DNA from: Seriola aureovittata
Taxonomy: Eukaryota > Chordata > Actinopteri > Carangiformes > Carangidae
Assembly (NCBI RefSeq): GCF_021018895.1
Contig: NC_079376.1
Coordinates: 16,431,001-16,495,000 of the forward strand
Reading direction: 5' to 3'
Length of the DNA stretch: 64,000 nt
Shown here: positions 25,801 through 36,263 of the stretch, piece by piece
Numbering within the stretch: position 1 is the stretch's first letter
Layout of the letters: each line of letters starts with the position of its first letter
Notes under the pieces: model-generated
What the model was told of the DNA's origin: nothing
The model's input: the letters and a program-made list of their open reading frames with translations, nothing else
Database searches by the model: none
Made by a program: the position numbers and the translations under genes

Positions 25801-28800
25801 AATTTTATGAAAAGACAGAACAGTTTCCCTCTGTGAATCTACAATAATCACAAATAAGGGAGCGTAGATAAATAGAAGCAGATGAGTTACACAAAGATTT
25901 TCAAGATTTACGACAATTGCAATGTCAGAGTAGCAAAAGGGGCTGCAAGACGATGGCCTAAACTGTACATTCATTATTTATTTATAAAAGTATCATCACA
26001 ATGTAGAAAAATTTGTGAAAACTGGCAGTAGTCGTGATTTAAAGTAATTTAAATGACTTCCCTGGTCTCACTAAAGATTCTGCTCCACAGTAATTGCTTC
26101 ACAATTTACAATCCCAGATACACAGCACTGTGGTGTGTAAATGGAGCGTGTGGTACACAAGCCCAATATAAATCCACCCACACACACTTTTTTCACACTT
26201 TCCTCTACAACTGATCTGCTTGCTCCAATTCAGTAGAGTAATGAACAGATTTTAAGTGTTTGTCCTTTTGTATATTTTATTTTGTTTGTTTTTTTTTTCT
26301 CACAAAGATTTTTTTAATTCTTAATATATCTTCTTCTTCTTTCCAGTCTGCCAATAATTTTACAATACGGACGAACTGCATCACAAAGAAAGTCAATTTT
26401 TCTGCCCTAAAATTGCAATGATGTTTGTGTGCCAGTGAGACTACAGCGAGGGTGAACTCTGCCCTCTGAGGTCCCTGTTCCACTGCTGTGGCGATGCCAT
26501 CGGCTCATCTGCAGAATTGGAGCAGCGAAGGGGGGGGTAACCCGACCGCTCGCTGACCCGGCTTCATTTTCAGGATACTAAAATGCACCGAGCTGCTCAA
26601 GCAGAACATATGGAAGTGCAAAAGAGAGGGAATCACGGAACATTATCCGCCCAATTACACAATGAGAAGAGCAACCCGCTGGTAGTATCCATACTGCACG
26701 TAATGTTCAGTGCGCCTGTGGCTGAGCCACTGGCCCCTTCAGCCCCGATCACACCAGCTCAGCTTCCCCACCTGCAGGGGTCCCAGCCTGGGATGGTCTG
26801 TCTCAAAGAAAGACGGAGGCAAAACAGCTCATAAATATGTGATTCAGTAAAAAGTATAGAGAGGAAAAAGGAACATTCTGTGTCATATCCAAAGAAAAAA
26901 AAACCCTCATGTCATATCACAGCAAACTGAGCAGATGCTCTACAGAAGATGTGGATTGTGAGGTATCAAGAGACAAGATGCTCCAAGTTTAAAAAAGAGG
27001 GAAAAGTTCTAGTAAACACACAGACATTTTACATGAAAACCTCTCATCTTTCTTAGTTGTCAAGAGAATAAAGAGTAATGCTCACTCTCACTCAACAGGG
27101 CTCAGGAGAGCAATGATTTGACTCACAATGATACAAACTCTATACTATGTAATCTGAGCAGAGGATTGAACGCTGAAAAAGACTTGCACGCATTTGTGCA
27201 GAAATTGGAATAATTGTCCTCTCTGTGCACTTCTTGACAGATATGTTAGATACTCACTGAGGTAAATTACAGTCAAGTATGCATCTGCAGTTACATCATC
27301 TATTTTGACATTTTAAAATGTTTTTGGATAAATACAGAATAAATGGCACGGCAATACAGATAGGATCTAAAATTTCCAGTATGTGGTTGTGTTCTAATGA
27401 AAAGAAAGACATTTGGAACAGCTCCGTGTGTGTTACATGAACACAAACTATTTAGAGTAACATATAGTGTAATATTCTTTCTTTAACATTTTGAATTTCA
27501 GTAACGAAAATCTTTGATAAGCATTTATCTGATACCACTGGGGAAACCACATGTAATTATATATTATTATCTTGACTGTTGGGATGCAACTTTTTAAGGA
27601 CAAATTCAGAGTCTCAGAACAGTCGTGTTGACACAAACATCCTAACTCCAGGTCTTTCTCTGGAGCTTTCAATAACAGTTTGCTCTATTTATAATGGATA
27701 TAAGTCATTTATATTTAAAATAAGCCCTTTATCCTAATAGTACAATATTATCCTGATGTATAATACTTTATTCTAAAATTATACACAATATGTAATATTT
27801 TCCCCCTTTTTTAAAGCTGTACTCCCATATAATACCCTCCTGAGTGCAGCAGGAACCAGTGATGAATACAGGACAAGACAGTGGTACCAATGCCAGAAAC
27901 TTCCCCCTGTAACATTTGTGCATCCAACAAGCCCTATATTGTCTCAAATATGTTGAAAAATATTAAAAATATTTATGACTTTTATACTGCGCATACTGTG
28001 ACCAACATACTTTACATACAGTTCCTTATATTCCATTTTCATTCAAAGTGACACTGCAGAAGGATCTAAGATAAAGACAGAGATCTAAGACAAGTCAGAG
28101 CAAAAATACTACAGAGCATGAACATTAGTGGAGTGACATACTTTGAAATTGCATCAACAACACTGGATAATGACTGATGACAGCTAAAAAGAAGTGAAAA
28201 TGAGTGCAGAGCAAAGGCAAACAGGTAGTTCTCTGGAAAATCACTTTGAGCACATTATCCCAGAAAGACTGTTAAAAAAATATGGAACAATAAACTCAGT
28301 AGCTTCCAAATATGTAAGCTTGGCCTTGCAACCTGGAACATCTTGTACACAAACTTAAGCATGGTCTGTCACCCTGACACATTTTAACTTGTCTGTCCAT
28401 GTTGTCAAAATCTTAGGGAGCTGTACAGTATCTTAAATCTTCTAGAAAATGTCACTTAAGTATGTTTGAGTCCATCAAGCGTTGTCCATCCCTGTCTCCT
28501 TCAACATTATCTTCTGTATTTGAATGTTTTTTTGTGTGCGTTGCATTTGTTTTTAAAAAGAAAACAAGCCTTTTTTTCACTAAGTCTGTTGCGGTGACAG
28601 CAGCGTCTCTGTCAAATGAACATATAAAATGAAATTCAAGACGACTCTCCTCACATTCATTGGATTAGCTTCAGAAAACGTCACCGACAAGTGCTGTCTT
28701 TCTAGTTTCCAGCTGTGTAAGACATTTCTCCATGTGCAAGTGATTTATTTTTCAAGGTGCATTTCAATTTTCTTTTGAGTGACCCAAAATATCTTTACAA

Positions 28801-29149
28801 AGCCATCCATGTATCGTGAAGTCAGTGAGGAATTCAAACTAAGTATAACTCCGACAGTTAATGATTCGCAGCACGACTGTGGGTGGCTTATGATAACATC
28901 ATTTCATTGAAGCAGTTGAGATAAGTTACAGATGTTGTTGTCAAGTTTGTATGAAAGGTTAATTGCAAGAAAGTGAGTTTATGAAATGCAGTAGTCTGCC
29001 ACATCTCATACTATGATGTGATGCATTATCCCAGCACTTAAATATGATGACTATGATTAGGTGCACAATAGAAACTTTGCAATGACTCATCAGTAAAAGA
29101 CTAATACTGTGAGGTTTTTTGCATAACCTTATGCATTATAGAGACGTGA

Positions 29150-29167
29150 GGAGACACGCGTGTCTCC
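29150..29167. repeat. Perfect 18-bp palindrome containing CACGCGTG
   Basis: GGAGACACGCGTGTCTCC is exactly self-complementary. Its centre, CACGCGTG, overlaps an XRE-type core (GCGTG) on both strands. It lies about 7.1 kb upstream of the first cyp1c start codon. Confidence 0.85.
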
Positions 29168-30007
29168 ACTGTAAAGACTACAAGGCATACAGTACATTAA
29201 AGCTTGCATGTCATGGTTGATGTAGCAATCTTACCTTTAAAAAAAAGAAGCAACCTGTGCCTAATCTTAGAGTCCATTTTAACATGAAGGCTGCAAAATG
29301 GCCTGAAACCCTGAATCGCATGTCAAAATGACTGGAATAATTCTCAAATAATAGTAATTTGTGATACAAAACCATAATTGATGAGGTCTCTATAACATTT
29401 ATGCACCTTGGAAATACTGTAATAATTCCCCGATGGAACAGTGAGACACCAAAACCAAAGCTGCAAAATTTCATTAGACATGTAAAATTGTCTTGAACCA
29501 AACTAAATTTTTTCCAAAACCAAAATTGAAAGAAATTTTTATGAACACAACATAAAATACAAAAAGTCATGATACACAGGCCACAAAGCTACATGGATGA
29601 CTGAGCTGAAAAAAAAGAAAGTTCAAAGCAAAAAAAAAAAAAAAAAGTGGCGTGACCGAAAAAAATTTCAAAATAAAGTTGGTTGTACTGCACTGTCACT
29701 TTTAGCATTGACTCGCAATATGTTTAATATGTTACTGTATTTATGTAATGCCTTTCACGACTGTGATTTGACAACATATCTTTTAAGTCTTTATTCATGC
29801 TATCAGCCTACAGCCTACTTCATTACAATATAACACTCTCAGTGTTAAATAAGACATTGTAGTTCTTTCACAGAGCAGAAGGCAAGCTGTGTCCTACCGA
29901 TGTCTCAGCCTGTCTTTGATGAGCTCACGGAGTCGGGGTCATCTGGAAGCCATTTCTACTTGTGCTTTCTCCCTCGTCTCATTTTAATCTCTCAGCACAG
30001 GCCCCCT

Positions 30008-30008
<1 letters not shown>

Positions 30009-30085
<77 letters not shown>
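30009..30085 (+). repeat. (CA)38 microsatellite
   Basis: An uninterrupted CA run of about 77 bases directly before a GC-rich patch. It generates the poly-Thr/His or poly-Cys/Val open frames seen on both strands. Confidence 0.95.
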
Positions 30086-30087
<2 letters not shown>

Positions 30088-30094
30088 CCTCCTC

Positions 30095-30210
30095 ACTGCC
30101 CGCCCCCACCCCCGCTCCCCGGGGAAGCCGAAGTTCAGTGACCGAGCTCCGCGCACGCCACGCCGGCGTGGCACGCAAGCTCATCCCCGCTCCGCTCCCC
30201 TTGCACGCAA
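30095..30210. promoter_or_regulatory. GC-rich patch with clustered XRE-type cores
   Basis: This stretch of about 115 bases is strongly GC- and CpG-rich in otherwise A/T-rich sequence. Five CACGC/GCGTG pentamers lie in 55 bases, starting at 30154, 30159, 30166, 30172 and 30204. A 16-base perfect palindrome, GCCACGCCGGCGTGGC, lies at 30157-30172. It could be a small CpG island or distal regulatory element. No transcript start or gene was recognised beside it, so function is inference. Confidence 0.35.
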
Positions 30211-31499
30211 AAAACTCTACGGGATTAGAAACAAATATCCCTATACTGTACATAATAGATGGCTTCTGTCCTGGGTGCCACATTAAGTGAAGATCTATCA
30301 CGCAGCCTGCACACAGTAAAGAGGGAAAGTGTCCAGTCCAGGAGCAGTGTGGGAAAAAACAAATAATCACCCTAATAACGTCTTTGATTAAGAACTTAAT
30401 CAACCTTGCTGAGATTTCTTGTGATGCAACTTCATTTTCTCAGTCATTTTATTGCTAACTCTTAGTTTTATATAGTTTTGATTAGGGTAAGTGCTACTGT
30501 GTGCCACTTTACAAGAACATTTAATTCTGAAGTTAAATGTCTGGAAGTCGAATGTTTTTCCATTAATGTTTCGCTTTTGATTAGTTCTTAAGTACAAGTG
30601 TAAAAAATGTGTAGTGTGGGTGGTCACTGGGTTGAATCAAAGCTCTAACCTGGTTCAACTACAGAGCCACATGAAAGTGCAGTATGTGTAAGAAAATATT
30701 GTGCTGAAGCAAAATTTATACTTTTGGAAAGGGCCTGAATTCATGTTTTCATGCTTTTACCGTGGACCTTAAATCATTCCAGGAGAGCACCGCCTCCTCT
30801 CTCTTGTGGGCTGTTTGATATTGCCTACAGCGACACATCTTTGAGCACAGCAGGTCTAACACAACAACGCTATCAAAGATAACCAGATTCCTTAGCATCG
30901 TGTGATTTTTTTCCCCTCTTTTATCCAAAATCAAAATGAACACAGGACATTGGAGCTGCTGTGATACCACAATTCACCCTGTCTTACATAAGGCAGTCTG
31001 GATTCTTTTCATTGTGGAACAGCTTTTAAACAAGTGAAACCATGGAGGTTTTGACAAGTACACAAGCAAAGAATTGAATCTCAATAATTTAGTCTTGTTT
31101 TGTGTGCCGGGGTTTCAATGTGCTGTATGTGGTGAGATGTATGTAACACAATACAGACACACTGGTCATGGTGTACAAATGCTTTGTGAATTTTCTTTCT
31201 TTTTTTTTTTTTTCTTTTGTCAGACTCTTTCTTTTTGCTTACAATATCAAACATAGATTTAGACCACTAGGTCTCAGTGTGGGTTTAGACCTTTTCCAAA
31301 AGTGCGATTTTTACCCATAGTGCAACATTTCCCATACATATTACACTTGGATGGTTTTGATGCTGGATAAAAAATAATCAGTTTTCAACCTCTATATTAT
31401 CACTATATTAACACATTTGTAAAACAGCAGTGCTTTTGAATAAAAAAATTCAATGATGAATCTGTATTAATTCATTTTGACCACTTGGCAACAAGCTGT

Positions 31500-32036
31500 A
31501 AACATACAATTTATAAAGTTGTTACGAAGAAGATGTTAGCAAGCAGTTGCCTATTTACACACCCAGCAGACTCAGAACATCATCAGCTTTTAGAGTCATC
31601 TCTCTTCCCACCTGATGAATCGAAGTCCACTATTTACTCTCCTATAGCTCTGTTTTGGTCTCTGTTAACTCCAGAGGGAAATATCTGGCTCTTTAGCAAC
31701 TAAATACTCCACCAGCTAGTTGCTAACTTTATGTGCCTGCCTTTTGGTGCTCAGCAGGTCGCTTACAGTGGGTTTATGAGAGCTTTTCTGCTGAAAGCAG
31801 CTCCCCGCTGTGGTTATAGAACTTAGTTTAGTGAGAGCAGTGAAACTGAACTAAACCAGTAAAGTTACAAAACCAAAACAATGAGCTGAAAGACACTACA
31901 CTGCTCTGTAGAGCTGAGGAGAAGTGCAGTGTTGGGAGAAAAACTCTCTGTGGGTTCATTAATATGAGCGACACCTTTTAGTTACACAGTCACTTCATCC
32001 AGTGTTAATATAAAAATATTGATCGGTGCAGCTTTA
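31500..32036 (-). repeat. Dispersed repeat family R1, copy 2
   Basis: Read on the minus strand this begins TTAAAGCTGCACCGATCAAT and continues with ordered blocks shared with the 18.4 kb and 53.2 kb copies, including AAAGTTAGCAACTAGCTGG, GAGCCAGATATTTCCCTCTG and GATTCATCAGGTGG. It is the complement of the plus-strand copies, showing that the family inserts in both orientations. Confidence 0.75.
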
Positions 32037-34322
32037 AGCGATATTGCTGCTTTCTTACTGTTTTTTTTTTTTTTTGTGTGTTACGGGTTCTAAAAAAAGG
32101 CCTCCACAAAATGAAGTAGTTTCCTTTTAAAAGACGACTTTGAAGATTTCAGAGCTGAACTCCTAATGCAGGGTTGAAATCGATCTGCTTTTGCGTATGA
32201 GAAATAACTGCTTACTTATACCGCTTCAGCCACAAGTCCATTTAATATCACCCCACTGGAGTGAATTGTCCTTGCTTGTCTTTTCTCAGGCTTCTTACAG
32301 ACAAACAACAATCAGGTCAGACACTGACATTTTTTTCCAAGTGTCTCTCTTTCCTCGTATTGTGGTCTGGCAAGCGACAACGCTCTCATTTCAAACATCA
32401 CCATCTCTAACTAGCAATGTCCGGTGGTTACCTCCTGGCTGCCCAAGATGGCGCTGGCCCAGAGGATGTTTTTGTTGGTTTGTTTACTGATTTGTCTGGG
32501 TTGTTTTTGGCTGCAGCTTTTTCAGTCTTGGCACACCTTTGTTCTCTCAAGAAAAAAACAAAAGAGCCAAGAAACTAAAGCTTCACTCAAATTCCTTCAT
32601 TCTCTCTGCTCTTCCCTTCCCAAAGTCCCACCAGCTCCCCAACTGCCTGTTGGACCCCTGGCTTTCCTCTCCCTGCTGCTGCCCCCCCCCCCCCCCCCTT
32701 CCTTCCTCCCTGTCGGTGCTGTGCGTGACAGTAGCTCACTGAGAAGTGGAAATGAGACTAGTAAACAATGATTAGCTCCAGAGCCGGAGCAGCCTGGTCT
32801 ACCGTTGGTCCTGTCTCCACACAGCAAGCGCCCACCCGCTAGCACATGACATGCAGCAGTATATAGACCCCATCCCCTCCTCCGCCCCCCAGCCACAAAC
32901 AATCACACACAACCCCCCGCTCCGCCCCACCCCACCCCGACTACTTCCCCCTCACCCAAAGTCAACGCAGGGTCAGGGCCAACCTTTCACAGCTAGGTTA
33001 CAAGGGGTAATCACAGGCAAACACAGCAGCCACACGCAAAATGCACACACGACAACCCCCCCCCCCCCTTCAGAAAAAAAAGCCCTAAATCTAGCCCTCC
33101 CCATCCGCCACCCAGCAACCCCCTTCATCAGCCACAAACCTGGCTCTAATTAGTGTGATGGGGATGCAAGTTGCCACATGTGTATAAGGAGCAGACTCAA
33201 GCAAGGAGGAGGAGGTAGTGATGGTGGTGTCGGTGGAGGTGAAAGGGAGAGGGGGGAGGGATTCTCCCTATAGGAATAGAGGATAGCAGAAACAGTCATC
33301 CCAAGTGCAGGCAGTGTATTTGAAGACATTGCTATGTCTCTGGTTAACCGAGGAATCATTCTGGAGGCTGCTTGGTGCTCAGCCACACCGCATTTCTCAA
33401 GACAAAGAGCTCTCAGGCAAAACTCTCCATATCTGTAAAAGGCTGTTTAAGCACCCTTATTGTGAAAGAATGACACGTGACACTCTAAACTTGTAGTTTA
33501 ACGTAAGCTGCCTCATTGTTGCCTTTCTGTTTGTTTTAAAAATTTTAACAGGCTGTGCCAATTAGACCTGTTATTTATCAGTTTATGAAATCAGAACTTT
33601 ACTGTTTGTGAGTATATGGGTGGATTGTGACAGCATAACAATTTAATAAAACATTTGTGTTGCACCTGTTTTGGCAGTGAGATACTTGCTTTGCAGGCGA
33701 AATCACTTAATTGAAGGTTTGCAAAACATCCACTGTCACAGAAGCAGCTACATGTCATGATGAAACATACCGATAATTTTCTATTTGACTAATGAGACAT
33801 GTGCGCTGCATGACTTTAACTCAACTATGTATATAATAATAAATTCTCCTGCCTAGTTATTATTATTTCTTGTTTTTATAATTGGTCAAAAATAGATCCC
33901 AAGCTTCTAATATTTACTCTCTGTCATGGAACATGATGTGCACATCTAATATTTGTTGTAAAACACATTTTTAAAAAGTCAGTTCAATATCCGTTTCAAC
34001 ATTTGCCATCCTCCTCCATTACTCCCCCTCCTCCTCCACCCCCCAGCCTCCTCTCCTGCTAATAATGCCTGCCTGTGCTTGTGTGGCAGTGCAGCTTCTG
34101 TCCCTCTGACTTAGTGCCTTACTTCGGAAATGTTTTAGTACCTTCAATTAGCGTCATTACCTCCGTGCAAAAATAAACTTCACAGTTGGTGGGAAAAACA
34201 AGAAACAAATTCTGTCCGCACGGAGAAGGGAAACGTTTTGCCTTGGGAAATCACATCACTTTGAACTGAGAGTTTCATAGAATCAACAAAAAGATTTCTT
34301 CTTGATGATGAATGCCAAGGAT

Positions 34323-34346
34323 ATCTATCTATCTATCTATCTATCT
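34323..34346 (+). repeat. (ATCT)6 microsatellite
   Basis: Six perfect tetranucleotide units in the cyp1c-A upstream region. Confidence 0.9.
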
Positions 34347-34524
34347 GCAGATTTAAGTACAAAACTCCTTACTCACATGATTGTGCAACTCTAACAAAAA
34401 AACAGCTTGTGATTTATTACCTGAGGCAAAAAAAACAGTTGAATATGAACAAGATTTGGCCTCAGATTTTATTTTGATTGTCCACAGTTAAACATGCGTT
34501 TTCTGTTGCTTGAGTTTAACCACT

Positions 34525-34555
<31 letters not shown>
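34525..34555 (+). repeat. G31 homopolymer
   Basis: Thirty-one consecutive G residues. Such a run can form stacked guanine quadruplexes, and its length is error-prone in sequencing and assembly, so the exact count should be treated with caution. Confidence 0.9.
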
Positions 34556-34559
<4 letters not shown>

Positions 34560-34767
34560 CACCTGAACTTTGCTGTGGTATGATGATGATGTAACCTGGA
34601 GTCTCATGCGAAACTAAAGTTTATGTGTTGGGGGAAAAAAACAAGATGTTGTAGCAAATTCAAGTATCAATATTTCATGGCTTGTCCACACTGAGTTACT
34701 TAGTTAGTTTGTTGTGTGAGATTTCAGTCAAATTGTTTTGCCACATTCAGAAGGGACGGTCAATAAT

Positions 34768-34831
<64 letters not shown>
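34768..34831 (+). repeat. (AAAG)n microsatellite
   Basis: About 15 perfect AAAG units. They produce a Lys/Glu/Arg repeat open frame that is not a gene. Confidence 0.95.
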
Positions 34832-35270
34832 AGTCAAATACATGACTATAATATTCAAATATAGGGATCATTGTGTTTTCAGGAAGTATGTGATATTTTA
34901 GAAAACACTATTGGCCTACATCCATGGTGTGATTTTATTTTATTTTTTTTATCAGAAAGGTTTTTAGTTATGATATTTTTAGAATTTTTTATCTTTAAAT
35001 AACTACTACTTTAAATTTTGCTGCAGGAAATTTGAAATAAATTGTAGTTTCTTTGTGTTCAAGATGTATAAATCAAATATAATATAATAGAAGGCTGCAG
35101 GGTCTTTTGAACTTTTTCTCAGTTTTATATTTGGCACTAATCGCATTTTTATGACCAACAAACAAAACGAATCTCTGCTACAGTTTAACCTGGAGAACTG
35201 TTGGGATAAAGACTCACAGGGAAATGCAACAAAATGACAATTCGGTATATCATATATAAACATGCATGTA

Positions 35271-35274
35271 TATC

Positions 35275-35305
<31 letters not shown>

Positions 35306-35312
35306 ATGCGTG
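35271..35312 (+). repeat. Compound (TA)n(TG)n microsatellite ending at a GCGTG core
   Basis: A TA run changes into a TG run and ends in ATGCGTGTG. The GCGTG pentamer at 35308-35312 is an XRE-type core but lacks the preferred T/G two bases before it. Confidence 0.85.
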
Positions 35313-35736
35313 TGACCACTGCACACAGATTACATCTACTTAAATTCAATGACTCCAACTTTCCTGACAGTTGATGCATGTAACCAGTAAACTGCTAAAA
35401 GCGTACAAACAAACTTTCAGGCAGATCATAATATAGAGTAATTCACGAAATAAAAATAACGAATAAAAGTTACGTTCACTAACTGAAAACTGAATTACGT
35501 TTAAGTATATTGAGAACATTTTCAATTTAAGTCGCCTATAAATTCAGTCTAGAGTTGGACAAACCGTATGCAAACACTTTTTCTACCCAAAGTGCGCCCG
35601 CTGAGTCTTCTGCAGCCACAAAATAAATCATGTTAGAGAGATGCACTTTAAAATGTTCAAACTCTCAGTCCTCCAATTAGTAAAACAAATTGGCTCGACA
35701 CGTTTCCTACGGAATCGGTCACCAGTTGCTCTAAGT

Positions 35737-35737
35737 G

Positions 35738-35772
<35 letters not shown>
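35737..35772 (+). repeat. (CT)n tract in the cyp1c-A promoter region
   Basis: A pyrimidine dinucleotide run with one interruption. It ends about 20 bases before two XRE-type cores and about 180 bases before the TATA box. Confidence 0.9.
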
Positions 35773-35793
35773 GCGGAGAGGACGACGGTCGTT

Positions 35794-35805
35794 CACGCTG
35801 CACGC
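35794..35805 (-). promoter_or_regulatory. Pair of XRE-type (AHR/ARNT) cores upstream of cyp1c-A
   Basis: Two CACGC pentamers, at 35794-35798 and 35801-35805, read on the minus strand as GCGTG in contexts CAGCGTGAAC and GAGCGTGCAG. The second fits the T/G and A/C flanks of the published XRE consensus but not the next base. CYP1 genes are classic AHR targets, and the pair lies about 150 bases upstream of the TATA box, so a regulatory role is plausible. A single pentamer is common by chance; the close pair near the promoter is what makes it notable. Confidence 0.45.
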
Positions 35806-35947
35806 TCACGGTGTCCCCCGGTGTCCGCTCTCAAGTGCGCGCCTCCAACAGCGACCGACAGCAGAGAGATAATATAATGGGGTCTGAAGGGCTACCACAA
35901 TGGGAGGAGTATGAAAGTTATCCTGAGCCCTGCCCACCAACTGCAAA

Positions 35948-35956
35948 ACATATAAG
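35948..35956 (+). promoter_or_regulatory. TATA box of cyp1c-A
   Basis: ACATATAAG lies 308 bases before the CDS start, and the same nine bases occur before cyp1c-B at 40075. A shared ATGGGAGG block lies 48 bases upstream, at 35900-35907, and a shared TTAAG..CTT.AATCT block follows at 35984-36000. Transcription would start near 35980. No good splice donor was found between there and the ATG, so the 5' UTR may be unspliced. Confidence 0.6.
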
Positions 35957-36263
35957 ACGCTGGAGTGGAGCAAAAAGCAGGCACTTAAGCCTTAAATCTT
36001 GATGAAAACACTGACTAAAGACAAAAATAACTTCACCTTAACTCCCTTCATTTATCTGTTATTTTAGGGTTTCATCATTATGACCTCACTGGCATTTGAT
36101 TGACATATCTGAAATATTTTTCTCACCTGATATGGATATACAAGAGCTTTAGTAGTTTTTTTTCCTCTCTTCCAAAAATACAACCACTGAGCAGACTAAC
36201 AGAAGTGAAGTTTTTCTTTTTTTTTTCTTTTTTGAGGAACAAGTGTGCAGAAAAATTGTCACA

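Larger units (their letters stand above)
14093..29999. other. Gene-poor spacer between receptor and cyp1c genes, proximal part
   Basis: After the receptor 3' UTR I see no supported gene for about 16 kb. Open frames are short, lack family motifs, and often overlap on both strands. Visible structure consists of a dispersed-repeat copy at 18421-18870, two SINE-like segments near 20.43 and 22.55 kb, a CCA/CCT tract near 21.59 kb, a perfect hairpin at 22790-22823 and an 18-base palindrome at 29150-29167. An 18-base direct repeat occurs at 15984-16001 and 16250-16267. Confidence 0.55.
30290..35780. other. Spacer upstream of cyp1c-A, rich in simple repeats
   Basis: No supported gene. An open frame from ATG 32448 encodes about 107 residues with a hydrophobic N-terminal stretch, but it runs into a C17 homopolymer at 32682-32698 and has no recognisable family. 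Homopolymer C runs lie at 32682-32698 and 33056-33068. The last 1.5 kb is dense in microsatellites, listed separately. A full-consensus XRE string, GTGCGTGACA, occurs at 32721-32730. Confidence 0.55.

Noticed and set aside
29900..30403. Open frames rich in His/Thr or Cys/Val
   Set aside because: They are translations of the (CA)38 microsatellite and its GC-rich flank, not genes.
32721..32730. Full-consensus XRE string GTGCGTGACA
   Set aside because: It matches the AHR/ARNT consensus, but it is a single site 3.5 kb from the cyp1c-A start beside a homopolymer; isolated matches are expected by chance, so it was noted and not ranked.
36243..36263. Seven-codon N-terminal extension of cyp1c-A
   Set aside because: The extension begins with GTG, not ATG, and lies in what is likely leader sequence or a splice acceptor. 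The ATG at 36264 has good context and matches the start of paralogue B.
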